From positions 1,240,001 to 1,304,000 of the forward strand of contig JAVTVJ010000121.1 of NCBI GenBank assembly GCA_034509425.1: a stretch of 64,000 bases of DNA. The letters run 5' to 3'. The notes below the pieces were generated by a model. It saw only the letters and a program-made list of their open reading frames with translations, searched no databases and was not told where the DNA came from. Within the stretch, counting starts at the first letter, position 1. The number at the start of each line of letters is the position of its first letter. Of the stretch, positions 20,946 through 33,900 are shown piece after piece. This stretch comes from Eopsaltria australis (taxonomy: Eukaryota > Chordata > Aves > Passeriformes > Petroicidae). The position numbers and the translations under genes are program-made.

Positions 20946-23900
20946 AAATCAATTCTCCATTGAAATACAAGACAGAACTGCCAGCTTTCCCTTCAAGAAG
21001 TAGTCTGTTCAGAAAGCGACATGCTGCTTCACAAAAATCCTTTTCAGTGTAGAGCCACAGTCAAAGTAGCATTCAAGACGTTAAGGTGCATGAAATGACT
21101 GATGTGAGAAGGAGGATTGTGCTTTCCTATAAAAATTCTGCTGCTGTAAGTACTCAGACACTATTGCATGAATCTGTTAGAGGACAGAAAATTGAGTGGT
21201 TCTGAGTCTGAAGGAATTATTTTATGAAGGACAGAAAAAACTCAGAATATCTAGTCTTGACTGTTCAGTGACTCCAGTGTATTCTAGAGGTGACAATCTC
21301 CAGAATAGAGCAAGGATAATCAAAATTCGTACTTTTTAAAATATATGGCATGATTAGACACACTGGTATTGATGGTGATAATTTATCAAAAACCAGAAGT
21401 TCACAGCTGGTAAGAACACCCATTATTCATGAAAATGTGTTGGCTGGAGTTATGCCAGACAAAGATCAATCTAACCATACCATCTGTATGTGTGTTTGTG
21501 TGCCTTTCCTGCACTGCAAACACCCAGCCTAGAGATGTGGAGGTTTACGTCAGGTTCCCATCATGGTCAAAACTTCAGCCAAATATGTTTCACATCATTG
21601 TTTTTCTAGATGCTTCCATTGTTGTCAGAAAATCACCTTTAAACTGAAATTATTCCAAATAATGATGAAATGCTGCTTATGGTTACAGCAGATTTATGCA
21701 GATGAGGCATCCTATTAAACAGGAAGATTTGTCTGTCTGGGTAGTGTACAGAAAGCATTCTAGTTATACTCATCCTGCTTTGCAAATCACGCCCACATTG
21801 GGCAGTCCTCTGCATCAGCCAAGGAGAGGAAAACAATATTCTATTGAGAAATCTATTTCAACAGGAACAGAAAGGTTCTGCAGGAATACAGTTATGGAGG
21901 GCACTTTAACATTTTTCGTTCAATGTTAAATTCTATCAGATCTTTTTGTCTAACTATGTTCTCTTGATAATCTATCAAAATACTAACTATGTGTATTAAC
22001 AGAGGAAAACCTCAAAATTCATAGAGACTTCCTAACTCCAGTCATATGAGAAGCGGGAAATGTACCAAAATGCCTCAATAAGAGCTTGCTAGCCTGTCTG
22101 CTGTCAGAGTATTTTAGTGTATATTTTATTCTAATCCTTTAGCAAAAGTACACTATAGGACAGTGGATTAAAATTTTGAAAATGTTTGTTACTCCTCCAA
22201 ATGGTTTACTAAAAACAAGCTAGAAAATGAATAACCATCAGGTGTTTCCAATGTATCCAGTGCATGCTATTAACATATTATAGCCTCTGTTCTACAGATG
22301 TAGAAATTACTGGGAATTTGGCTATTGACTGTAGAGGGAGAAGGATTGGATCTTGTGTTACTATATTAATCATTGGGTAAATGTTTCTCTGAAAAGTAGG
22401 AATAAAGAAATTTCCAGGGGCTGAGGGATGGTCTAACATCCTGTTTTCAACATTTGCTAATTCCCAGGGCCCCATAGGAAGGCAAATCCCCTCCTTTCCT
22501 TCCCACCATGTCAGTTGTGTCAGAGACTACTGTCAGTCTCTCTCAAGTCATCGTTAGCCATGAGGTAACTGGCTGATAACTCAGGCTGATTTCATGCTAG
22601 CCAGCTCACCATTCTGGCTGACCCAAACCTGAGCCTGCCAACCCACCCACAACCACATGTGTATCAGCCTCTTCCTTCAGGGCTTCTTCACTCCATGACC
22701 TGTGGCAGCAATGGATCGCCAGGTTAATTATAAAAAGCAATAAGATACTTCCTTTGTGCTACTTTAATTCTATTAACCCACATTAATATCCAGAGCATCT
22801 CCATTTACTTCTCAGTTATTATCAGACAGATGCTAGTAAAAAATGAGAGCACAAGTAGGGCAATTGTCTTTTCATGATTTTTGGTGTCTTTCTGTTCTTG
22901 GTCTGCACCAGAGAGAATTGGTGTTTCAGGCAGGTCTGTTCTAAGCACTCATTGCTATCCATACTCCTCTTGTATCTGTTTTCTCTGCTTACACCCAAAG
23001 AACTGGCATCCATGTGACTGTGTATGTGTGAATTTTAAAAAGCTTTGTGAGTTCTTCTTAGGCAAAGGTAATGGGAAAAGAATGCCCCTTGCAGAAGGTG
23101 CTTTTTGAAATAAATACATCAGTCCTATACTGTTTGCTTTCCATGTGAAGCTGCAACAGAGAAGAATTTAAACACACCTCTTGATAGGCCATTTCTGTTT
23201 ACCCCTGCAAGGTGATACAATTCTGGCCCAGCAAGAAATACAGCAAAATGTGCCCTATTAGGCCAACTCAAGGAGGCTTAATAAAATTCCGTGTGTCAGT
23301 CCAGCCTCTCCAGTAGCCTTTCAGTCCTTCAGTAACTCCTCTCAAACACCTCCCAGAGGTGGGAATCGTGCTCTTTGGTCCTATAATAAACTTCTAAAAG
23401 AAGTAACCTGAGTAGACCAGAAGTGCAGCAAAATGCTTAAGCATGGAGAGGTTATGAGGAAAAGAATAGCAGCTAATTGTTCAGGGAAATGCAATTTTCA
23501 AGTTAATGCTAATGACAGAAGCCTTTATCTCCTTCTGGGCTGCAGCATCCTGAAAGATGACACATGGGAAATCTGGGGAGTGGCCATCCAGATTCACAGA
23601 TACAGTGTATGACCAAATATAAGTGGTTAGGTGTGTAAATCCATTTCCTTTCTAGAACCAACGTTAGAGGGGAAGTCCCCTAAGTAATATTTAGTCATTG
23701 TGGCTCAGCTATTATTAAGTACCTTAACTATTTAGTCCTTCCTACATTCTCTCCTAATAACTCTACTCCAGTTAGACCCAACATTGTCTTCTGTATTGAT
23801 TATGACTTTACTTTCTTCTATTATTATGATGACCTAGGCACAGAGGAAATGAGACAGTTCTTGGTGACAGGATAAGAAAATTTCATTATACTGTAGATAC

Positions 23901-26900
23901 ATATATGTCTGCTAGAATGTTTTTGGAGCTGGACGGACCACAGTTTCCTGATGAAGGTCCCCTGATTTCACAAGTCAGTATGACCTGATATTTTATGGTT
24001 AAAATACCTCCCCTTCCTCCTCTTCCACCTTATTTTCTTTTTATATGACTTCTAATAAACTTCCGTTTAGTATGTACAAAGGAAATAAATTATAGAACAA
24101 ATAGAAGATCTTTCACTCACGCTAGACTTTTATAGACAGCTCCCTGTCCTAGCCTATGTGAACGGGCAATGGGCTATGAGAGTCCATTAAGAACTGCTAA
24201 ATTCCCATTTAGCGGTTGAGATGCAAAGAACATGGAGGGAGATGGAAAAACATGGAGGTCTAAAACCAGATCTGAAACAAGGGAGAAACCAAACAGCTGA
24301 GAACTTCTGTAGCATCTCTGCAGATGTGCTAAACAAATGCTTGGTTTCTTTGTTATTTAGAAAAACTTTCCATCATCCTCTGCCCCGAAGCTGGGCTGAA
24401 GTCAACCACTCTCTATTCTGGTCTTCTGTCATAAAAGAGAGTTGAAGCAGAATATTGTTTTTGCCCTTCTTACTCTCCTATGTTTCCTTTCCTGCGGAGA
24501 AACAAAAATGAAATGTCTCATCTTCCCTTTAGTAGACTAAAAGAAGTCAGTCAAATACATGTAGTGATTTCCTGTCCTCAATGCTCCCACTCCCTGAAGT
24601 ATGCACATTCCTCACTCTTACGGAAGAACTTGCACTCCACAATTTATTTCTGCCTCTAAAATTTCCCTATATCCTGCCACAATGACAATGCTGGAATCAT
24701 AAGAGATCTATCATTTGCTATTATCTCCAGGGAGTGGAATAGGATTTTAAATGCAGTTACCTGGCAATATAACAGTGGTGCTAATGGTGGGTGTGCCTGT
24801 TTTCTACTCTCCTACCTACCTTAACCAGCTCCATTTCGTGACCTGGCCAAGCCACACCCCTGTGTGAACAATGCTGCTGCTCCTGTGCTGCATATTTTTA
24901 TATGACATCTGTGCTGAACTGTCCTGCTTGCATGGACTGACTGAACCAAACCTGCTGGAGAATGAGTGACAGGCTTGCAGCATTTCACGTGTATCTCGAG
25001 TCACATTGCTGTGGGCTGTGACCCAGTTGTGAACTCAATGGGAGACCTACATGAAAAAGGAAACAGTGAAGATGAATCAGGGGGTGGTACTTTTTCTGCT
25101 GAATCAGAACTGTCTTGATGCACTGGATGCTTCAGCAACATCTGAAGTGATGCTCTCTAAATCCCTAAGAATTTGTGACTGAAAAATTAGAGTGCTATCT
25201 TTTCATTCAGATACATGTATGATACATCAAACTGTCCTATATTGGTCTCAGTACATTTCATATTTTTCAGTTGATTTTAAATTCCAGTCTTTTTTTTTAA
25301 TTTAATAAATCAAAAGCCATGACTACAGAAGTGTAAAATTATGATTTATAGACATGCTAATGAAAAGCCCTCCCAAATAAGATTTAAAATATCTTTTTAT
25401 TGAAAAACATGCTCTTCTAGGGCTTTGCAGCCTTCTTTAAAATCTTAGCAGTAGTAATTTTTGTTTATAAACTGTTTTTAATAGTCTGGCTCTACAGATC
25501 ACATCTACCAGGTGTAATTCTCATTTTTCCCACTGCTCAGGGTGCAAACTGTGTGAAATGCTCTGACGTGGATGTATAAAGGTACATTTCAGAATCCTGG
25601 TGCTATTGTCATTACCTGATTGGCTTCAGTGGACTTGCTCTGTGGTCATGCCCAGAAACAGCTTTTCCTGACTAACCTATTCCCTTTCGTCCTTTCTGTC
25701 TGTTCCAGGGGAAATTACTGAGCATGTGGCATTGTATTATTTATTGAACTATCTACGGTTTTTTTACTTTGTTGCTATATAGTTAAAAAGTACTTTGAGA
25801 ACTCAACAGGAAGATGGACTTTAAGTAGAAAGTAGGATAACAATAAAAGCAGAAGATACTAGAAGAAACATTTTCTGCAGTTGCACTCTGTGACTGTACA
25901 TTATCAGGAAATATGGAAGCAAGACAGCTCCAGGAATTTAATTTTTATTCAATTTAACCAAAACTGAAATAATTACATAAAATATATACTGAGGGCTTTG
26001 CCCAGATGAAATGTGTATTCTGCATTTCAAACTCCTGGTGTGGGAATTCCTAATTATAGATTTGTGTGTCTGAGATCAGCAGGAAAGGCTCTGAGTTTTT
26101 GTAGTAATCTTGTATTAGCCATGCACCACAAGTGTTAAGTGAGAGCTAACAGTTTTATCAATAGATCTGAGAAGTGATTTGATGTTTGTAGCTAAACCAA
26201 GCTGGCCATTCAGGTAGCTGTATGTGTTATGTCAATTCAAAAGGCTAACAGTAGCTGCAAATGCAGCAAAGATGTATTTGCCAGTGAAAGACAAAATACT
26301 ACTCAAAAGAAAAACTGCACAACATTATATATTGTTTTGTGTATTGCATATAAGAGCACCTATGACAACTGACTTTAGGGGCTCAGTTTCTGATATGTGT
26401 CAGGCTGTGTTATGACCATTAGCAGGCTAGAATTTTCACATGATCTATAATACCCAAAAAAGAGAGCCTAATAGTAACATGGTGCTGAGCTAAGTGTATG
26501 TTTGTAGAATACAATAGTGAGAGCTGGCAGAAAAAAGAAACAACTTTGAGGAAACAGTTGATCAAACCTCCAGGTCTTACTAAGTCTGGTTCTGAAATAT
26601 TTTACACGTATCTGTCCATTTGATAATCTCTGCTATAAATGGGTTTCATGCCTTAGGGATGATAAAAGCAGAAAGATCTTAATCCCCCTGGAAAGTGAAG
26701 GCTATTAGAAGTTAATTATAACTCATTTTTGCAGCAATACAAATGGGACTCCATAACCTTAATGACCACAGGTGTGAGTTCTTGTACAATTTGTAACTGC
26801 AATTATTCCCAAATCTCATGGGATTAATATTCCAGTTGATCATGTGTTACAGCAACTTTTCTTTTTCCTCTGGACTGTGTCAGCAGTTAGTCTGAAGATG

Positions 26901-28944
26901 GACAGGATGGACAGGAGATTTTGATGGAAAAAAAATCAGCCTTTTACCATGTCCACATTTAGGCAAATTGTTACGGTAAGACCACTCCTGCTATTCTAGG
27001 AGGGCAGACCTTTTTCCTCCTCCATGTATGGCTCTACGTCCATCTTGTGATCAAGGGCTTTTCATAGAAAGGCCTGTTGGTTCTCTGCCATCCTGGTTCA
27101 TTTTTCCCACAGCATAATGGTCTTTGGGTCTCCTGGGAAAACAATATTTCAGTACTGCTGGAGATGGGAAACAAGGTACAAAAAACCCAAAGAAAGTGCC
27201 TACACTTTAAATTTCTTGCTGTTTCTGTGTAATTATATTAGCTTTTTCACAATAACTATTGCTTCAGAGATTCATATTGTAGTGTCATCGTGTAATTAAC
27301 CCGCTGTGCCTGTGCACCATTGTAGTCACAAAGTGCTGGCAGGTTTTGAACTGACAGCTCAACATCCTGGTTGGATTATGTTCTTCCACCATCTTGTATA
27401 TTGTCTGTGAGCAGTCTGTATGATTATGTATACCTTTTGGGCAGTCTGTCCAGCTGTAAAAATCAGCAGAATACTGTTATTTTAGTCAAACTAATTCCCA
27501 AGTAGTGATTTACTTTCTATTCCCCCATCTTTTTCAGTAAGCTAGTGCCACGTCCCAAGCACAGTATGAAATGCTCACAACAGTGTACAATGACTCTTGC
27601 AGGAAAAAAGAGCTGTAAACTGTGGCAAACTTACTTCAGATTATCAAAACCAAGGAGGTAAGGTCATGGGGCCTGGCAAACAGGGACAGACTGAAACCAA
27701 GAAGGTGCTTCTGTGGAGAAAGAGAGTGTGACTTAAACCTCCCCAGGGGGTGAGAGAGAATGGCAAACGTGAAACAATAAGCTGCAGCCATGAATACGTG
27801 CAGAGCGTGGCCAGGGCAACCAACAGCTGGGCACGGGTGTGCCTTTTCAGAACAGAGGAGACCTGTGGCTTGCTAGAAGCCAGTCACCTCTAGTACTGTT
27901 GGTGGGGAGTCAATCATGCCCAGGAGGGCAAGGGAGTGGTTAGAGGTCCTTTGCCCAGGAAGCTATCAACAAAGCAACCCTACACTTCGGGGACCTCCTG
28001 AGTCAGTAGCTGTAGACACGTCTTCATGTTTCATAGCCCTAGCAGCTTGTTTTCCATGAGTTTACCCAGCTACTTTTTGGGAGCATTTACACCCTTCATG
28101 ATCAGTGACTCCTCTGACATAATTTCACACAGAAATGTGATGCCTGGTTTTCTTCAAATCCACTGTTCTCAAGGGTAGGAAATAATGAACAGCTATTCAC
28201 TGTTCACTTCTGCACACCAGTCATGATCTTCTATGCCTCTGTCACCCATTCCCTGCCACTGTCTTTTGTCCAAGCTGAAGATCACAAATCTGCTTATCTC
28301 TTAATCCAAAAATAATTTCAGAGCTTTTTTTTCAGCTCTGCTGTGTACGTCTCATACTGCTTCAACAGCTTCTCTTGAGCTTTTCTTTTGCCACTTGGGG
28401 ATGTTCACTCCGTACAAGTGATTGGCTCCATCATCCCTGTAGTGTAGACAGAGCTTTGGGGATGAAGAAAAGGTTGTTCCAAATGTTGCTTTCATGCAAA
28501 GAGGGGTCACCCTTCACAAGGGCTGAAGAGACTGCAAATGGTTGCATGGTCAACTAGCAAGGCAGCAAACAAATTACACTCATTACTACACTTATGCATC
28601 TTGCTGGCAGGGGAAGGCAAGGAGATTCTGAGAGTATCCAAAAAAAGGAGACTACTCACTATGCATGTAGGTTATTTTTTCTTGGAGGATACTAATTTGA
28701 GGATTAAATAGAAGATGCTCCTTTTCAAACAAATATTGGTAAATCAAATAAATGTGTCTTTCTGCTATCTTCCAAAAAATTGGGAGAGCTGCTATTAAGA
28801 TAGACATAACTGAGAAAACCATATTTTTATTGTCTGTCTATTATCCATGGAGAAGTATTTTCCCCATCTGCACTTAGAAGATTTCCATCAAAATTATCAA
28901 TATTCTCAAAGTTGATGCAGACTTTGCAAATTTTCCCACAGATC
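20946..28944. other. Intergenic region, no gene seen
   Basis: 8 kb of unique-looking, AT-leaning sequence between the islet and the MYZAP 5' flank. I found no exon-like segments with domain similarity and no transposon I can name. Short open frames occur at the density expected by chance. Confidence 0.55.
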
Positions 28945-29000
28945 TGATTATTGTGCCTTACTCTCTCATGCCAATGATTATTGTGCCATACTCCTATCAT
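28945..29000. repeat. Imperfect 30-bp tandem duplication
   Basis: tgattattgtgcc recurs at 28945 and 28975, with diverged remainders (ttactctctcatgccaa and atactcctatcat). This gives about 1.9 copies of a 30-bp unit. Confidence 0.8.
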
Positions 29001-30189
29001 TTAGGAAGGGAGGTCCTTTTCCATAGTGTAGTACAAGTTTAGTCTCCGTGCCTGTTCTTAGACAAGCACTTGTGTTTGTGCCTTGCAGGGACTGGGCAGC
29101 CCCACATCCACACCATTTTCCAATGGGAAATGCAGTCTAGAAGCACAACTTGTAACTAACCAGGGCAATCTCACAGGTCTGTGAACTCCTCAACTGAAAC
29201 CACAAAGGTCACCAGCTGTCTGCATGCCAGAATTTAAATAGACATTTCTGCTCACCAGAATGACCAGGAACAAGTGCTAAGGGATAGCCCCACGGGTAGA
29301 CAACATACTTGTGAAGCAACCTGTTCCTTTTGATGACGATACACCTATTATCCAACTGCAAACCCACAAAAGCAGCATTGCAACCACGACTTAAGACAGG
29401 GGGTGATTAATATGGAAATGCAATTGTTTGTAGGAACAAGACACCTTGCAACAAAAAGAGTCGTGTAACACACAATCTTGCCTTGAGAGAAATCCAAATA
29501 CAAGTGGATGTTCTAATTCATCTGCCTTGGGCTATATTACCTTCCCCGGGAGGAGAAGACAATCTTAACTGGGAAAACAACAAAAAAGATGCTGAATACT
29601 AAATGTGGACCCTTCATTCATTCCTCTGCACTGAGCAATGACTTCTTCCTCTCTTCCTCAGATCCTTGTCATGTCGATAGCTCAATATCCTGCCCTGGGG
29701 ACAGAGAGCAGAGAGGCAGAAGCGAACAGAGGCATTGTACACAGAGAGGGTGAGGCACCCAAAGTTCTGTGCAGTTTCCATTTTTCCAGTGCAGAGATTT
29801 CCTCTCTACAACACTCTGGTCGTTAACATCTTAACAGGTAAGGACATTGTGTAACCATAACTCTGTGTTCTCGTGGTCTTAATTTAGTTACATGGAGACA
29901 GGAGGTAAGTTATTTTAAAATGCTGTTATTTCTTCTGCCATTTGTTTCAAACAAAAATATGTCTTTTGCTTATAACTCCCTTGATTACTGAGGAATGTAG
30001 TGCTCATGACAGATGCCCAAGGCTGCAGATGAAGATGTGTGCCTAGGCCATGTAAGGCAGTGTAGGGTTATGGTGTTCCTTCAGCCCAGATCCGGAAGAG
30101 CTGAACATCTGAAATGCTGAAGTCCACACCTGCAATCTGGCTCGGGGCCAGCCGGCTCGGGCCGACCACACTCACCTTGTTGGACCTTT
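29001..30189. other. MYZAP distal 5' flank, no gene seen
   Basis: 1.2 kb of intermediate GC content. Nothing recognisable as a gene or a named repeat. Confidence 0.5.
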
Positions 30190-30252
30190 GGCACCGAGGC
30201 TGACGCTGCCATTGATGGCACCGAGGCTGACGCTGCCATTGATGGCACCGAG
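30190..30252. repeat. 27-bp tandem repeat, 2.3 copies
   Basis: The unit ggcaccgaggctgacgctgccattgat is repeated perfectly at 30190-30216 and 30217-30243, followed by the first nine bases of a third copy. A related caccccgaggctggctg follows at about 30274. The array lies 620-680 bp upstream of the MYZAP start codon. Confidence 0.95.
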
Positions 30253-30869
30253 CTGCACCGCCTTTGTGCCTGTCACCCCGAGGCTGGCTGGGATCTGGGT
30301 GCTTTCTGATAAGCCTGGTACCCATTCCTGGGGCACGGACAACAACTGACAGAGCTGGGTGGCTCAAGAATCGCTGTGGAAGAAGGGGAGGACAGTGTCC
30401 AGCTTTCACACAGTACTCTCTGCTTACGGTGCTCAGAGGTGGGTGCCGGAGAACGGGACTGAGTGGCTGCCAGTGGTCCTGCGAGCCCTAACCCCCGTTT
30501 TCCAATGCCGGGAGGTGGCTGTGTGGCAGATGGAGCTGTCTGGGTCTCCCCTCGGAGCTCCTCTCCCCAGGCTGCACCCCGACACCCAATATTGCCGTGA
30601 GCAAAGGGAACGGCACCCTGCACTGCCACCTCCGCGTCCCACAGCGACTTTGCCCAGTACCACCCCAGCGAGCAAATCGGGCATTCCGGTGGCCCGGGAG
30701 CCGGCGCGGGCCCGCGAGTTCCGCGGGGCGGAGGGGGAAGCGGAGCCCCGCGCAGCCCCGGCCCGCCCCCGCCCGGCCCCTGCGGCCGCCCGCGGCCAAG
30801 TGCGCGGGGGCGGAGCGGCAGTGCCGGCCCGAGGAGCCGCACAGAGCGCCGGCCCGGCGGCCCGCGGGG

Positions 30870-30953
30870 ATGCTGCGCTACAGCTCGGGGCTCACGGTCA
30901 CCGCCACCACCCCCCGGAGGCCGCCCGGCGACGGCGGCCGCTCCCGGCGGAAG
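30870..30953 (+). CDS. MYZAP: MYZAP exon 1, coding part
   Basis: 28 codons from ATG at 30870: MLRYSSGLTVTATTPRRPPG then DGGRSRRK, a basic, Pro/Gly/Arg-rich start resembling the MLR... start of mammalian MYZAP. It is the only in-frame ATG in the open frame that reaches back at least to 30597. The context has G at -3. The donor is gtgcgc, followed at once by a G-rich stretch. Confidence 0.92.
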
Positions 30954-33900
30954 GTGCGCGGGGCAGCGCGGGGGGGCGGCGGGGAGGTCCCGCGGGCGGT
31001 GTCGCGGGGCGAAGCGGAGGTTTGACATCCCCCCTCGTCTAGTTACCTGCGGAGCGCCTATTTCTTTCTTTCTTTCTGCCCTCTTTCCATATTTTCGGTG
31101 TTTTCAGCTGAAGCTTGCGGTGTGCGAGAGCATCTTTTTGTGCGTTCTTTGTAGGTGTGGGGAAAGGAGGAGTTTTTGGGGAGTCCCGCAAGGCTTTTGT
31201 AGTTCCCTGGCCTGTTCTGTAGACCTGCGAGGAAGGTGTACTTGTGTTGGAGATTCCCCGCATCCCTGAAATATGCCTGGATATTTACAATTGCGAGCTC
31301 GCCTCTCCTGTCGTGAGAAAGCTCACCGTAATGATTTAGATCTCAATAGTAATTTAATTGTATAATCAGTTCCTCCAATGCAGATATGTAATTTGCCGAT
31401 GTTTTAAACATTTTCATAAATGCGCTTAATAATAACCATGTATTAATCTGCTTGGCTTCTAAAAAGTTGTTAAAACTCAGGCAGATATGATAGGAATGTC
31501 TCCACAGCCACCCAGCTTTAAATAGCCCTTTTCTTGCTGCTGTAACTACACTGCTGTCATTGTGAATGCTGATTCCACATGTGAAGAAAGAAATCAAAAT
31601 AAGTGGTAATCTTATCCTTACCAAAAATACCTCCATGTGATCATGATGTTTCTTGAATTATGCAGTTACTGTTTTGATGCTTCAAAAATATGAGTTTATA
31701 ATTGAAAAACTGAAGAATGTTGTGTTGCTCTGGTTTTACATGGTAGCGAGAAGGTCAGAATGGTCTTCCTGAGAAAAAGATCCCTGGTCTTCATAAAAAA
31801 TGAAATTGCTCATGTGTAAGAAAAACTAAGATGCTTTGAAAATCATAGTTATGTTCCCTGTATGTCTTCTGTGTTCCCGTTGAGTTTCCCTGTTCTACTG
31901 TTTCTTAAAGAAGGTGATAAGCTTTTTATTTTAATCCTCTTGATAGATTTCCTGAGAATTATGAACTGTATTTGATACATTCTTTTAAGAAAACTGGTAA
32001 AAATTTAATTTGTGACTACAACCCACTGGGAAACTGTTGTCCCTTTTTTTAGTGAAGTGTGACTTCCGTATCATGAGTTATCAGAAGAGGGGAGAAAGAC
32101 AGAATAACTGCTGAATAAATGAAAGATGTGTGTCACATTCCTGTGTGCCTGCGGTCACAGGAAAAGTGCCTTTCAATTGTGTGTGGAATCTCATGGCAGA
32201 GATTTCATAAATTGAGCTAGCTAATCAACAGATAAATGACCAAAGAAAGTACTTTCTTCTTTGCTTTTTAGGAATGAAATTAAACATGCACTGCTTTTCT
32301 GCTTTCGCCCTCACAGGTCTAAAGCTAACAGTGGACCTTAGGCAAAGGGAGTGATTTTTGGCCATTGAGCTGATAGGGTGGTAGATAGTTACTTGACAAA
32401 CATGTTATCTCCATTTCTTTTATCAGTATCAACAATATTAAATTCTGGTGCTGTTGAACTCCAGGGCTGGTTTGAAGCTAGATCAATATTGAACCACATC
32501 TTTTTTTGTAAGGCTTCTTTAAAATGCTTAGAGACTGGTTGTTAGTAAAACAGCCTGTATTTTTCTGTTGCTGTACTAGTAACTTTGGTTATTCTGTAAT
32601 AGTGTTGCTCATTAATCTAACAATTAATTTTAATGAAAAAATCTGTAATTATTTCAACCCATAGTTAACTCTGATTAATGCCTTTCTGGGTGCTTTATTT
32701 TTTGGAAAAGGGGAAGAAGAGGCTGAGGAACATTACTTAAACTGAATCTGTTGTCTGTATTTGTTTTAAGTTGCACCCTAGTAATTTGTGTAGGATGGAA
32801 AACATACACGTGAATTGTGGATCTGGGCCATGAGTACTCAACATTTTAACCTAAATTGTTAGGGTTTTTTTCTTAACTGCCATATTGCAGTAGCTCTCCT
32901 TTATGCTGTCCCACTAGCCTCTTAGAAATTTGGTAAAAAAAAGTGTGTTTTCACCTGTTACTTTTCATTGCAGTCAGGAGACTTCTGCTGTCTGGTGTTG
33001 TGTTGGGGTGAACCTGTCAGTCTTTGTTTTCCTGTCTGTGTCTTTGTTTCACAAATGATGTCAGATGAGCTTTGGAAATGCCACTCATGGGTTGTTGGTG
33101 TCAAAAAGCCAGGAGCGAACATAAAATGTTGGCACAATTAAGATTATTTATAATGTTGACTTGCCAAAGCTACAGATGCTGCAAATTAAAAAAAAAATCA
33201 GACAGTCTTGTAGGATTGTTAGAAAGATATCTGGATCTTCTTCTCCCCAGTATTTCTTTTTAAAAGTTATGCTCACAAAGTTACAATGTCAATGATATTA
33301 AGGTAAGGTGGAAGTCATGTCTGTCCCTGTTTTTTCTCACTAGTTCTTAGTGTCAGTCAGCAGATGAAGGAAACTGAATTGCAGCTCTTTCCCTGTTAGA
33401 GTAGTTCTCATTGTCCTCCCCATTTTCTCTCTGCATTACCTGGTTTGTTTCTGGAAATTACTTTTTCATCCTCAGCTGCACGTTACCCTGCCACTGTTTG
33501 GCACTGAGTCGAGGCTCTTCCTGTTAGGATTTCATTTCCATTTTAAGGCATCACTACAGCAGTGTGTGCTGTGGGAGGAGGGCTTGCTGTGATTTCCATG
33601 TGAGCCTGCTCATTGATTTGGTCAAGTGAACTCACTGACAAATGGCATAGAGTATTGTTCCCTCAGGAAGCCCTGCAGAGCAAGAACGGTGCATGTACAG
33701 TGTTCACAACTGCTTCTGGGGGCTGGAGGAAAAAGCAGTGCCTTTTGTTTTTCCTTTCCAGTCTCTGCGGTGTTGCTGAATTTTAGCAGATGGGTCTGTA
33801 GTTCTGTCCTTAGGTAGAATGCATCATCTGGGGCCTAGGAGGACTGCATGGCTACTTTATTCATTTGCTGCTGTTTCCCCAGGGATGCTGAGGAAGTCCA

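Larger units (their letters stand above)
30600..31045 (+). promoter_or_regulatory. MYZAP: MYZAP CpG-island promoter and exon 1 region
   Basis: A dense CpG cluster, most intense at 30690-31025, surrounds the first coding exon. GC boxes are visible at 30762-30773 (cccgcccccgcc) and 30806-30813 (gggggcgg). I see no clear TATA box close upstream, so initiation is probably dispersed. A perfect M-CAT heptamer (CATTCCT, 30323-30329) lies further upstream; it would suit a cardiac gene but may be chance. The transcription start is not determined. Confidence 0.8.

Noticed and set aside
30273..31028. 251-codon open frame on the minus strand across the MYZAP CpG island
   Set aside because: Its composition (Pro/Gly/Arg/Ala runs) follows from GC-rich sequence with few stops. 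It has no domain and lies antisense to the confident MYZAP exon 1.
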